NCBI GenBank assembly: GCA_031420365.1
Contig: JANOMP010000007.1
Span: forward strand, 4,967 to 68,966
Length of the DNA: 64,000 nucleotides
Reading direction: 5' to 3'
Source: Leadbetterella sp031420365
GTDB taxonomy: Bacteria > Bacteroidota > Bacteroidia > Cytophagales > Spirosomataceae
Shown here: piece after piece, positions 53,384 to 62,998 of the stretch
Numbering within the stretch: position 1 is the first letter of the stretch
How the letters are laid out: every line of letters starts with the position of its first letter
Translations under genes and position numbers: made by a program
The notes under the pieces: generated by a model
Told to the model about the DNA's origin: nothing
Databases searched by the model: none
Seen by the model: the letters and a program-made list of their open reading frames with translations, nothing else

Positions 53384-55321
53384 ATGAAATTTTTATTAGC
53401 ATTGTATTCAATAGTCTTTTCTTTTAGTTTCAAAGCATTAAGTCAAGAATCACCAAAAGAAGAAGATTTCTACAAAATAGTTACATTACCAGTGCCAGAA
53501 GGAATTTTGTTGGAAGTAGGAGGTGTAACAATGATGCCAAATGGCTCATTAGCTCTCGCCACTCGCAGAGGGGATATTTGGGTAGTAGAAAATCCAAGTT
53601 CAAATAAACCTTATTTTAGAAAATTCGCTTCTGGTCTTCATGAAGTATTGGGATTGGTCTATAAAAATGGATCTTTCTATTGTGCTCAAAGAGGCGAATT
53701 AACAAAGATTACAGACAAAAACGGAGATGGAAAAGCAGATAGTTTTGAAACAATTCATTCTTGGGAGGTTTCTGGACACTATCATGAATATTCATTTGGG
53801 CCAAAAATAGCTCCAGACGGAGGTTTCTTTGTAAGCGGCAATGTGGCTTTTGGAGACGAAGAGTGGTGGCGCGGTGAAGCTAAAGCTAAAACAAGAGGAA
53901 CCATTTTTAAAATATATGAAGATGGACGTTACGAGCCTTGGGCAGCTGGAATGAGGTCACCGGCAGGTTTAGGAATGATTGATGGGGAGTTATTTTATTC
54001 TGATAATCAAGGAGATTGGATGGGCTCAGGTGGAATATGGCATGTAAAAAAAGGTGCTTTTATGGGTCATCCAGCAAGTTTGAAATGGACAGGAAAACAA
54101 AACTCTCCCGTAAAACTAACAGAAGATCAGTTTTTTGCAGAAAGAGATAATAGAAAAACAAAGGGCGCAAATGGTGGAGCCGTTAAACCAGAAAATATAG
54201 TAAATGAAAATTTCAAAATGTTATATGAGTTGAAAGAAAAATATCCAATGGTGCAAACACCCGTTGTATGGTTGCCTCATGGCATTTTAGGAATTTCCAA
54301 TTCTGAAATTATTAGAGACGAAACCAAAGGAGACTTTGGGCCTTTTGCAGGCCAGGTATTTATAGGTGACCAAGGGCAATCTAAGATTATGAGGGTTTTT
54401 ATGGAAAAAGTAAATGGTGAATTCCAAGGAGCAGCATGGGATTTTAGAAGTGGCTTTCAGTCAGGTGTAATGCGTATGACTTTTGCACCTGATGCATCGA
54501 TGTTTGTAGGAGAGACAAATAGAGGTTGGGGATCGGCAGGAGATGCCAATCAAGGTTTACAAAGGTTAGTATGGAATGGTAAAATTCCTTTTGAAATGCT
54601 TACTTGTAAGGCAATGCCAGATGGATTTGAGATTGATTTTACTTTACCTATTGAAAAAAAGTCAGCGGAAGACCTAGCCTCTTATGCAGTTTCAAGCTTT
54701 ATTTATAAGCACCATCCAGTATATGGATCTCCTCCAGTAAACAAGGAATATTTAAAGATAAAGGGAGTAAAACTAAGTGAAGACGGAAAAAAACTGAGAA
54801 TTGTCTTGGAAGGGTTGAGACCCTATTATATTCATGAATTAAACTTAGATGGAATTCGTTCTGCAGCAGGATTTTGGTCTCTTCTACACCCTACAGTTTA
54901 TTATACTTTAAACGCGATTCCGAGTGGTCAAAAACTTGCTTTTAACGAATTAAAAACTTCAAATTCTGGAGTAAATATAACAAAAAGCAAAATTGAAAAG
55001 GCAAAAAGTGTAGTGTCTCCAGATGGAAAAAATAAACCAGAAACAGCCAAAACTGTAACACTTCCAGTATCTTTTGCAACTATAAAACCTTTATTACAAA
55101 AACATACCTGTTTAGCTTGTCATGCCGAAGACAAAAAATTAATAGGACCAGCTTTTAAAGATATTGCAAAAAGAAAATATTCCAATGCAAAAATAGTGGC
55201 GTTAATATACAATCCAAAACCAGAAAACTGGCCGGATTTTGCAACACCAATGGCTCCCATGCCACAAGTGCCAAAAAGAGATGCTTTAACTATTGCGGGT
55301 TATATAAATTCGTTAAAATAA
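53384..55321 (+). CDS. Sugar-dehydrogenase-like beta-propeller protein with C-terminal cytochrome c
   Basis: The 645-residue secreted protein has a signal peptide (1-21). A six-bladed-propeller-like domain covers about 30-420 (GVTMMPNGSLALATRRGDIW, VLGLVYKNGSFYCAQRGEL, MRSPAGLGMIDGELFYSDNQ), similar to PQQ/glucose dehydrogenase-like proteins. A beta-rich linker follows. The last 90 residues are a class I cytochrome c with CLACH (Cys576, Cys579, His580) and a Met ligand in PMAPMPQ. It likely oxidises a sugar or its product and passes electrons on. Operon with the DUF1080 gene. Confidence 0.85.
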   Translation: MKFLLALYSIVFSFSFKALSQESPKEEDFYKIVTLPVPEGILLEVGGVTMMPNGSLALATRRGDIWVVENPSSNKPYFRKFASGLHEVLGLVYKNGSFYCAQRGELTKITDKNGDGKADSFETIHSWEVSGHYHEYSFGPKIAPDGGFFVSGNVAFGDEEWWRGEAKAKTRGTIFKIYEDGRYEPWAAGMRSPAGLGMIDGELFYSDNQGDWMGSGGIWHVKKGAFMGHPASLKWTGKQNSPVKLTEDQFFAERDNRKTKGANGGAVKPENIVNENFKMLYELKEKYPMVQTPVVWLPHGILGISNSEIIRDETKGDFGPFAGQVFIGDQGQSKIMRVFMEKVNGEFQGAAWDFRSGFQSGVMRMTFAPDASMFVGETNRGWGSAGDANQGLQRLVWNGKIPFEMLTCKAMPDGFEIDFTLPIEKKSAEDLASYAVSSFIYKHHPVYGSPPVNKEYLKIKGVKLSEDGKKLRIVLEGLRPYYIHELNLDGIRSAAGFWSLLHPTVYYTLNAIPSGQKLAFNELKTSNSGVNITKSKIEKAKSVVSPDGKNKPETAKTVTLPVSFATIKPLLQKHTCLACHAEDKKLIGPAFKDIAKRKYSNAKIVALIYNPKPENWPDFATPMAPMPQVPKRDALTIAGYINSLK

Positions 55322-55586
55322 ATACTAAAAATTGATTTACTATTTAGCTATTTTTTACTGCTCAATATTTTAAATAGATTTATCTAAATCACGCTATATG
55401 AAACTTGTTGAGGAAAAACATAAGCCTGATTAAAATAATAAAAAAAAATAGTGCTAGTAATGCTATATTTCTAAGTTTTAATACTGAACATTTAAAGATT
55501 GAAATGTATTTTCAACACTCCATAAAACATTTCAAAACTCTTTTTGAAGTACCATTGATTCACTAAAAAGCACAAGATTATTAACT

Positions 55587-58500
55587 TTGAAAATAAATAC
55601 TACTCATAAAAGATTTAATAAAGAATTGGAATCATTAGAAAAGGGGCATGAATATACGCTAAACCAAGTTTCCATAGAACAGTTAAGTTATAGCGAAATC
55701 TTAAAACATAGCCCCGAATTGATAGGCAAAAATAGTGTAATAACTATTCAAGCCAAACAACTCGAACCCAATTTTGGTATTTTTTCAAATTCTTTTTCTG
55801 GAGTTTATTTTCCAGATGTAAGTATCTTTCAAAAATCTCAATCTCTATTTTTAACGTGTGGCTGCAATAGTAATAGAAATCGGCTATGTGAACATGAAGT
55901 TCAAGTTCTACATACTATCATTGAAAGACCACATTTTCGAATATTCTTTGACAATACTCTTCGAAATCAAAAAATAAAGGAAACCGCAGCGCTATATGGC
56001 TTTAAAAATGAGCAAAACCTTGAAAACTATTTTTCAGTAGTATTTAATAATCAAGGATTTAAAATTATTCCTACACAAAAAGAATTATTGCTATTAGATG
56101 AAAAGAATAAAAAGCAATTGACCGAAAAGCTTTTAATTGATAAAATAAAAGATTTTCCTTTAGACCTAGAAGAAAGCAAAACTATTTTATTGCTTGGCAA
56201 GCATAAATTTACAGAACACTTTACATTTGAAATTGCAGAAGTTGAACGCACTAAAGATGGAAAAATAAAAAACCCAATACAGATAATTGACCCTTCTCCT
56301 CTTATCTGGACTAAAAATGAAATCGATGAAATTAAATTTCTATCAGCTATCCTTAAATTTCAAAAAACCTATTCGGAATCAAATCCTTCCGACGATTTGC
56401 AAGCATTAAAAGCTATTCAAAAAAATCCCTTCAATTATGAAATTTATTTACAGAGTTCTGAAAAATTAGTTGTAAATGAACTTCAAATAGTGAAATTCGA
56501 AATTCCAAAGTTAGATTTTACTTTTCATGTAAATTTCAAAGCACCTTTTTATGAAGTAAGCGGCAGCGTTAGTATCAATAACCAAAAAATTGAACTCCAT
56601 GAATTACAAATAAAATATACCTATTTCATTTGCCGAAAAGAAAAGCTATACCTAATCGCCGATTTAGGCTATTTGAAAATTATAAATTTCTTCGCCAATA
56701 ATAATCCTAAAATCCTCATTCACCCTTCAAAATATGAGGATTTTAAATTGGAGTTTCTAGATAAATTAGAAATCAAGGTAAATATTGACTATACTTATTT
56801 ACAAAAAGCAGATGCAGCTTACCAAGAAGAGTGGAAAATTGAAACTAAAACTGAACAAATAATCTATTTATCCGATCAAAAAAACTTTGTTTCTATAACC
56901 CCAGTCATAAAATATGGAGCAATAGAAGTTCCGGTGTTTTCTAAAAAGCAACTTTTTGATAAAGATCCAAATGGTAATGTTTTTAAAATCAATCGTAATG
57001 AGGATTTAGAATTGAAATTAACCACCCTCTTGTCGAGATTGCACCCAGAATTTCATAGTCAATTAGGCGAATCGGATTTCTTTTATTTACACAAACAAAA
57101 GTTTTTGGACGAAAATTGGTTTCTTGATTTTTTTGAAGAATTAAAACAAAATGATATAAAAATTTTAGGTTTTAATGAATTAAAAAATAATAAGATTAAT
57201 TCCAATAAAGCAAAAGTCTCCATTAATGTTGTGAGTGGAATCGATTGGTTTTCAACAGATATTCAAATAAAATATGGAAAACAAAAAGCCACTCTAAAAG
57301 AACTTCATAAATCTCTAAGAAACAAAAATAAGTTTGTTCAGCTTGACGATGGTACAATGGGGATACTACCAGAGGAATGGTTGGCGAAGTTTTCCTCTTA
57401 TTTTAGACAGGGTAAACTGGAAGGTGCCGTAATAAAAACTCCAAAAAGTAATTTTCTTGATATTTTAGACTCCTATGAGCAAGACGATTTAAGTAAAGAA
57501 GTTTGGGGAGAGCTGAATTTCTTCAAAAACAAACTAGAAAACTTTGAAGAAATAAAAACATGTAAAGCTCCTAAAGAGCTGAAAGCAAAGCTTAGAGACT
57601 ATCAACAACATGGATTAAATTGGCTAAATTTTTTAGATGATTTCCAGTTTGGAGCTTGCTTGGCAGACGACATGGGGCTTGGTAAAACTATTCAAATTCT
57701 AGCATTTTTACTTTCGCAACGTAACAAAAATCAGCATAATACTAATTTAATTATTGTTCCTACTTCCTTATTGTTTAATTGGCAAGCTGAAATTGAAAAA
57801 TTTGCACCCTCTTTAAAAGTTTTTATTAACTACAATGGAAAAAAAATAATTAAGAAAGAAGACTTTGATTCCTATGAAATAATATTAACAACGTATGGAA
57901 TGCTATTATCAGACATTAGATTTCTAAAAAACTATCGTTTCAATTATGTAATATTAGATGAATCACAAGCCATAAAAAATCCAGAATCTCAAAGATATAT
58001 TGCTGCTAGAATGTTGCAAGCACGAAATAGAATAGTGATGACTGGCACTCCAATAGAAAATAATACATTTGATTTGTATGGTCAATTGTCGTTTGTTAAT
58101 CCTGGTCTTTTAGGGAGTAAAGCCTACTTTAGAGATATTTATGGCTTGCCTATCGACAGATTTAATGACGATAGAAGGGCAAAAGAACTGCAAAGAAAAG
58201 TAAACCCATTTATTCTGAGGCGTACAAAAAAACAAGTGGCAAATGAACTTCCCCTGAAAACGGAAATGCTAATTTATTGTGAAATGGGAGAGGAACAACG
58301 AAAAGTTTATGACGAATATGAAACCGAATTAAGAGAATATATTCAATCAAAAAAACCTGAAGATCTCGCAAAAAATAGCATGCATGTGCTTACAGGGATT
58401 ACAAAACTAAGGCAAATCTGTAACTCCCCCGCTATACTCCCAGAAGAAGAAATCAAAAGTGATAGTTCTTCAAAATTAAATGTTTTAATAAAACAAATAG

Positions 58501-58970
58501 AAAGTAAGTCATCTCAACATAAGATACTGGTATTTTCACAATTTGTAAAAATGTTGGATTTAATCAAAAAAGAGCTGATTGTTAGAAACATAAACTTTGA
58601 ATATCTAACGGGCCAAACAAAAAACAGGGCTGAAAAGGTTAAAAATTTTCAAGAAAATTCGGAGGTAAAGGTGTTCTTAGTTAGTCTGAAAGCAGGAGGT
58701 GTTGGCTTAAATCTTACGCAAGCGGATTATGTATATTTAGTAGATCCGTGGTGGAACCCAGCAGTAGAAAACCAAGCAATTGATCGTACACATAGAATAG
58801 GTCAAACCCAAAAAGTAGTAGCTATACGTTTAATTTGCCCAAATACGATTGAAGAGAAAATGATGGAACTTCAAGCTTCAAAAGTACAACTTGCTGATGA
58901 TTTAATAAAAACAGACACAACAATTTTGAAATCGCTAACCAAAGAAGATTTGCTCCAAATTTTGAGATAA
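55587..58970 (+). CDS. SNF2-family helicase with SWIM zinc finger
   Basis: The 1127-residue protein has an N-terminal SWIM-type zinc finger (TCGCNSNRNRLCEHEV, near 91-106), a long middle region and a C-terminal SNF2 motor. Motor motifs are Walker A ADDMGLGKTIQ (about 692), DESQ at about 791, TGTPIENNTFDL, and the helicase C half with SLKAGGVGLNLTQADYVYLV and DRTHRIGQTQKV. It remodels or translocates on double-stranded DNA. The start is uncertain: TTG 55587 is used because no in-frame ATG occurs before about codon 590. No restriction or defence genes are next to it. Confidence 0.9.
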   Translation: MKINTTHKRFNKELESLEKGHEYTLNQVSIEQLSYSEILKHSPELIGKNSVITIQAKQLEPNFGIFSNSFSGVYFPDVSIFQKSQSLFLTCGCNSNRNRLCEHEVQVLHTIIERPHFRIFFDNTLRNQKIKETAALYGFKNEQNLENYFSVVFNNQGFKIIPTQKELLLLDEKNKKQLTEKLLIDKIKDFPLDLEESKTILLLGKHKFTEHFTFEIAEVERTKDGKIKNPIQIIDPSPLIWTKNEIDEIKFLSAILKFQKTYSESNPSDDLQALKAIQKNPFNYEIYLQSSEKLVVNELQIVKFEIPKLDFTFHVNFKAPFYEVSGSVSINNQKIELHELQIKYTYFICRKEKLYLIADLGYLKIINFFANNNPKILIHPSKYEDFKLEFLDKLEIKVNIDYTYLQKADAAYQEEWKIETKTEQIIYLSDQKNFVSITPVIKYGAIEVPVFSKKQLFDKDPNGNVFKINRNEDLELKLTTLLSRLHPEFHSQLGESDFFYLHKQKFLDENWFLDFFEELKQNDIKILGFNELKNNKINSNKAKVSINVVSGIDWFSTDIQIKYGKQKATLKELHKSLRNKNKFVQLDDGTMGILPEEWLAKFSSYFRQGKLEGAVIKTPKSNFLDILDSYEQDDLSKEVWGELNFFKNKLENFEEIKTCKAPKELKAKLRDYQQHGLNWLNFLDDFQFGACLADDMGLGKTIQILAFLLSQRNKNQHNTNLIIVPTSLLFNWQAEIEKFAPSLKVFINYNGKKIIKKEDFDSYEIILTTYGMLLSDIRFLKNYRFNYVILDESQAIKNPESQRYIAARMLQARNRIVMTGTPIENNTFDLYGQLSFVNPGLLGSKAYFRDIYGLPIDRFNDDRRAKELQRKVNPFILRRTKKQVANELPLKTEMLIYCEMGEEQRKVYDEYETELREYIQSKKPEDLAKNSMHVLTGITKLRQICNSPAILPEEEIKSDSSSKLNVLIKQIESKSSQHKILVFSQFVKMLDLIKKELIVRNINFEYLTGQTKNRAEKVKNFQENSEVKVFLVSLKAGGVGLNLTQADYVYLVDPWWNPAVENQAIDRTHRIGQTQKVVAIRLICPNTIEEKMMELQASKVQLADDLIKTDTTILKSLTKEDLLQILR

Positions 58971-58974
58971 ATTT

Positions 58975-59886
58975 TTAAGGCAAAAATTGTTTTACATAAT
59001 TTCTAGAAGTTAAAATTGCCGCGGTAACATCATCAATGCTTCCCTCAAAAGCTTTATCTTCTACTTCTATAACAACAGGGCCACGATACCGAACATCCGT
59101 TAAAGCAGCAAAAAAAGCGCTCCAATTAACATCTCCATATCCAGGAAGTTTTGGAGATTGATATTCCAAAGGGTTGGCTAAAATTCCTACCTGGTCTAGT
59201 TTATCTTTATATACTTTCACATCTTTAATATGGATATGATGCAAGCGATTTTTAAATTGATAAATAGGCTTAATTTCATCCATCATCTGAAAAACCATGT
59301 GAGAAGGGTCGTAATTCAATCCAAAAAGTGGATCGGGAAAAATTTCAAACATTTTATCCCAAACAGCTGGTGAAATAGCCAAGTTTTTCCCACCAGGCCA
59401 CTCATCATTAGTAAAGAACATAGGACAATTCTCGATTCCAATTTTAATTCCTTCTTGTTTTGCAGTTTCTATGATTGGCTTCCACAGTTTCTTAAACAAA
59501 ATTAAATTTTCCTGCATATTTAAATGCTGATTTCTCCCAACAAAAGTGTTCATAACTGGCACTTCTAATGCATTACAAGCTCGAATCACCTTTTTAATAT
59601 GCTCTATATAATATTCAGACTTTTTAGCATCGGCATCCAAGGGGTTAGGATAATATCCTAATCCTGAAATACTTACATTTTTTTCTTTGAGGTAATAATT
59701 AATGTATTTAGCATCTAATTTATCCACATTAATGTGTGATACTCCCGCATATCTGCGTGAATCTCCACTATCTACTGGCCAGCACATCATTTCGACACAC
59801 TGAAAACCATGATCTGCGGCATAATTTACCACATGTTCAAAGCCAAAATCGGCTAATATGGCGGAAACAAAACCTAGTTTTAGCAT
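58975..59886 (-). CDS. Sugar phosphate isomerase/epimerase (xylose-isomerase-like TIM barrel)
   Basis: The 303-residue protein has the TIM-barrel pattern of the AP-endonuclease-2/xylose-isomerase-like family: GFQCVEMMCWPVD, VPVMNTFVGRNQH, metal ligand Glu in IKIGIENCPMFF, NYDPSHMVFQMMD, HHIHIKDVKVY and VVIEVEDKAFEG. These give the usual Glu-Asp-His-Glu metal site. A minus-strand TATATTTG (59931-59924) 38 bases upstream is a good -7 element. It converges with the SNF2 gene with only 4 bases between stops. Sugar substrate unknown. Confidence 0.9.
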   Translation of the reverse strand: MLKLGFVSAILADFGFEHVVNYAADHGFQCVEMMCWPVDSGDSRRYAGVSHINVDKLDAKYINYYLKEKNVSISGLGYYPNPLDADAKKSEYYIEHIKKVIRACNALEVPVMNTFVGRNQHLNMQENLILFKKLWKPIIETAKQEGIKIGIENCPMFFTNDEWPGGKNLAISPAVWDKMFEIFPDPLFGLNYDPSHMVFQMMDEIKPIYQFKNRLHHIHIKDVKVYKDKLDQVGILANPLEYQSPKLPGYGDVNWSAFFAALTDVRYRGPVVIEVEDKAFEGSIDDVTAAILTSRNYVKQFLP

Positions 59887-59923
59887 GTTTAAATTATTGA
59901 TTATATATTTCCAAAAAGCACTA

Positions 59924-59931
59924 CAAATATA
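59924..59931 (-). promoter_or_regulatory. Candidate -7 element of the TIM-barrel isomerase gene
   Basis: Reads TATATTTG on the minus strand, 38 bases before the ATG. No clear -33 partner. Confidence 0.45.
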
Positions 59932-59979
59932 TCAAATTTAAAATCATTTATTCCTTGAAAAAAAAAGAACTTTCCTTGA

Positions 59980-60963
59980 CTAAGCAATTAAGCCTTCCAA
60001 ACATTTGTATGCCGCTCCACTTTCCAGCGATTCCAAAGCTTTTGCCAAGCCTTCTCCTAAACTTATTGAATTTGAAACACTCAAAGCTAAACCAGCGTTA
60101 GCCACGACTGCATTTTTTTGAGCCAATGAGCCCAAATTTTTTAATATATTTAACATAATACTAGCTGAATCTTCTAGGGATTTACCTCCTGAAAGTGATT
60201 CTGGATTACACTCACTAAAACCCAAATCATTAGGTTGCCACACTTCTATTTTATTCCGATTTCCAAATTTAAAATCTCCAGTGAGTGATACTTCATCATA
60301 GCCGTCTAGTGCATGTACAATTCCAAATTTTACATTTGATTGCAAAAATAATTCGTAATATAAGTCGAAAGTCTTCAAGTCAAAAACCCCAGTAAGTTGT
60401 TTTTGAACTTTAGCCGGATTTAATAAAGGTCCTAAAATATTGAAAAATGTTTTTATACCCAATTCCTTCCGAATTGGGCCCACAAATCGCATCGCTGGAT
60501 GAAACAATGGAGCGTGTAAATAACAAATGCCCACTTTTTCTATTTTATCTTCTAAAAAAGCTAAATCATTTGAAAATTTAACACCAAGATATTCTAAAAC
60601 TGTACTACTACCTACCGCAGAACTTACTCCGTGATTTCCATGTTTTGCTACTTTTTGACCAGCACCGGCCACCACGAAAGCTGCCGTTGTAGATATATTG
60701 AAGGTATCTTTTCCATCTCCACCAGTACCACAAACATCCATGGCATCAAAATGAGCCAAATCTAAATTCAAGGCCAATTTAAGCATCGCATTTCGAAAGC
60801 CGATTAATTCTTGTACCTGAATTCCCTTTTGCTGAATCCCCATTAAAAAAGAGGCTACTTGAGATGAATTAGCTTCTCCTGTACCGATTTTCATCAAAGC
60901 TTCTTCCGATTCTATTTTTGTTAAAGATTCCCCAGAAATTAATTTGCTTAAATAGTATTTCAT
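59980..60963 (-). CDS. trpD: Anthranilate phosphoribosyltransferase
   Basis: The 327-residue enzyme transfers phosphoribose to anthranilate in tryptophan synthesis. The signature DVCGTGGDGKDTFNISTTAA lies at about 77-96, with KHGNHGVSSAVGSSTVLEYL following and GPLLNPAKVQKQLTGVF further on. The rest of the trp genes are not in the window. Its 5' region has a promoter-like -7 element followed by a terminator-like hairpin (61045-61069), which may attenuate expression. Confidence 0.95.
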   Translation of the reverse strand: MKYYLSKLISGESLTKIESEEALMKIGTGEANSSQVASFLMGIQQKGIQVQELIGFRNAMLKLALNLDLAHFDAMDVCGTGGDGKDTFNISTTAAFVVAGAGQKVAKHGNHGVSSAVGSSTVLEYLGVKFSNDLAFLEDKIEKVGICYLHAPLFHPAMRFVGPIRKELGIKTFFNILGPLLNPAKVQKQLTGVFDLKTFDLYYELFLQSNVKFGIVHALDGYDEVSLTGDFKFGNRNKIEVWQPNDLGFSECNPESLSGGKSLEDSASIMLNILKNLGSLAQKNAVVANAGLALSVSNSISLGEGLAKALESLESGAAYKCLEGLIA

Positions 60964-61039
60964 CCAAAACTTTATTAAAACATAAAATAAAGCAATGAAA
61001 AGATAAGAATCAAATCTTGAAGTGAATTAAGATTAAAAT

Positions 61040-61069
61040 AAAAAAAAGAGTGCCTCCACGACACTCTTT
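61040..61069 (-). terminator. Terminator-like hairpin in the trpD leader region
   Basis: On the minus strand AAAGAGTG and CACTCTTT form an 8-bp stem with a nine-base loop, followed by T9. In the plus direction there is no T tract. It lies between a minus-strand TAAATTTG (61093-61086) and the trpD start at 60963, where a terminator is unexpected unless it attenuates or ends a short RNA. Confidence 0.6.
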
Positions 61070-61085
61070 ACACGATTTTATAAGA

Positions 61086-61093
61086 CAAATTTA
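61086..61093 (-). promoter_or_regulatory. Candidate -7 element for trpD or a short leader RNA
   Basis: Reads TAAATTTG on the minus strand. The predicted start is near 61079, ten bases before the hairpin at 61069-61045. The -33 element is not clear. Confidence 0.4.
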
Positions 61094-61204
61094 ACGAAAA
61101 TGCAATTCCGGATAATACCTTCCTATACTCGAATTGTCAGTATTTTTAATCATTTTCTAATTCAATTTCAATTTTGATGCCATTTTTGTTAATTTTGAAA
61201 ACAA

Positions 61205-62929
61205 ATGGAAAAAACCTGGTCTTTTAAACCCACCCCAACTTCAGAATCAGATCACAATTCGGTTGCTGAATTAATTGAAAATCTGAAAATTAGCCCCAAT
61301 ATGGCATTAATGCTTTGGCAAAGAGGCATGCATTCTTTTGGAGAAGCTAAGCATTTTTTTAGACCCCAACTCGAAGATTTACACGATCCATTTTTAATGA
61401 TGGACATGGACATGGCTATAAATCGCTTGATATATGCTATTGATAAAAATGAAAAAATCGTAATATTTGGGGATTATGACGTGGACGGAACTACCGCTGT
61501 AGCACTTTTTTATGGTTTCCTATCTCAATACTATTCTAATATTGAATATTATAATCCTGACAGGTATAAAGAAGGCTATGGAATATCAATTATGGGTATA
61601 GATTGGGCCGCATCTTTAAATACTAAACTTATGATTAGTTTAGACTGCGGAATAAAAGGCCATGATAAAATAAGTTATGCTAAAAATCAATATGGAATAG
61701 ATTTTATTGTTTGTGATCACCATGAACCAGGCGACACATTACCAGATGCAATAGCTATTCTTGACCCAAAAAGAATCGATTGCCCTTATCCTTTTAAGGA
61801 ACTAACTGGAAACGGAGTTGGCTTTAAGCTGTTAACTGCATTTTGCATAAGGAGGAATATTCCTATTGAAAAACTATTTGAGTTTCTAGATCTTGCTATG
61901 GTAAGTATTGCATCAGACATTGTTCCTATTGTAGGGGAAAACCGCATACTAGCTTATTATGGTCTAAAAAAAATCAATGAAAACCCAAGAATAGGACTTA
62001 AAGCTTTAAAGCAAGTTGCAGGTTTTATGGGAGAAATGAGTATAGAAAACGTAGTATTTGTTTTAGGCCCAAGAATAAATGCCGCAGGACGAATAAAACA
62101 TGCTAAGGCAGCTGTGCAATTACTTTTAGCGGAAAATTTTGATGATGCATTAACTTTTGCATACGATATACAAAATCACAACACTGAACGCAAAAATATT
62201 GATAGCAAAATAACCGAAGAAGCCTTAGAAATGATAAAACGAGACCCTTGGTTAATGAATGAAGCCACGAGTACGGTTTTGTTTAATCAAAATTGGCACA
62301 AAGGGGTCATCGGAATAGTAGCTTCTAGATGTATTGAAAACTATTTTAGACCTACCATTATTTTCACTAAATCAAAAGAAAATATTGCTGCTGGTTCAGC
62401 AAGATCTGTTCCAGGTTTTGATTTATATAAAGCTATTGAGCAATGTGCCCATTTATTAGAACAATTTGGAGGACACATGCATGCTGCAGGTATGTCAATA
62501 GCAATAGAAAATATTGATGTATTTAGAATTGCTTTCGACAAAGTGGTAAAAGAAATGATAACTACTGACCAACTTATACCTAAAATAACCATTGATCTAA
62601 AGATTCCGCTTTCGGAAATAAGCTCAAAATTTTATAGAATAACCAAACAAATGGCCCCTTTTGGCCCCCAAAACATGCAACCCATTTTTGCCTCTGAAAA
62701 CTTAAGATTGGCTTCTGACCCTAAGATTTTAAAAGAAAAACATCTTAAATTGGAAATTTTAGATGAAGAAACAGGGAGTGTCTTCTCCGCAATTGGGTTT
62801 GGAATAGCCGAACAATTTTATGAATCATTAAAAAATGGAAAACATTTCGATATGGCTTTTTCGATGGAAGAAAATACTTTTAGAGGTCAAACTACCTTGC
62901 AATTATTTATTCGAGATATTAAGTTTTAA
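61205..62929 (+). CDS. recJ: Single-stranded-DNA-specific exonuclease RecJ
   Basis: The 574-residue nuclease carries the DHH-family motifs: IFGDYDVDGTTAVALF (motif I), LMISLDCGIKG, FIVCDHHEPGDTLPDA (DHH), and the DHHA1 domain GSARSVPGFDLYKAI with QFGGHMHAAGMSI. It degrades single-stranded DNA 5' to 3' in recombination and mismatch repair. A TAATTTTG at 61190-61197 ends 7 bases before the ATG, so the mRNA may be nearly leaderless. Length is normal. Confidence 0.96.
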   Translation: MEKTWSFKPTPTSESDHNSVAELIENLKISPNMALMLWQRGMHSFGEAKHFFRPQLEDLHDPFLMMDMDMAINRLIYAIDKNEKIVIFGDYDVDGTTAVALFYGFLSQYYSNIEYYNPDRYKEGYGISIMGIDWAASLNTKLMISLDCGIKGHDKISYAKNQYGIDFIVCDHHEPGDTLPDAIAILDPKRIDCPYPFKELTGNGVGFKLLTAFCIRRNIPIEKLFEFLDLAMVSIASDIVPIVGENRILAYYGLKKINENPRIGLKALKQVAGFMGEMSIENVVFVLGPRINAAGRIKHAKAAVQLLLAENFDDALTFAYDIQNHNTERKNIDSKITEEALEMIKRDPWLMNEATSTVLFNQNWHKGVIGIVASRCIENYFRPTIIFTKSKENIAAGSARSVPGFDLYKAIEQCAHLLEQFGGHMHAAGMSIAIENIDVFRIAFDKVVKEMITTDQLIPKITIDLKIPLSEISSKFYRITKQMAPFGPQNMQPIFASENLRLASDPKILKEKHLKLEILDEETGSVFSAIGFGIAEQFYESLKNGKHFDMAFSMEENTFRGQTTLQLFIRDIKF

Positions 62930-62998
62930 GTTATTCTAAATAAATTAACAAAGTCAATAAAATTTTATTGGTATTTTTGCTAGTAAATAAAGGAATCA

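Noticed and set aside
55587..58970. SNF2 helicase as part of a defence island
   Set aside because: No nuclease, methylase or other defence gene is adjacent; neighbours are metabolic. SWIM-SNF2 helicases are common stand-alone genes.
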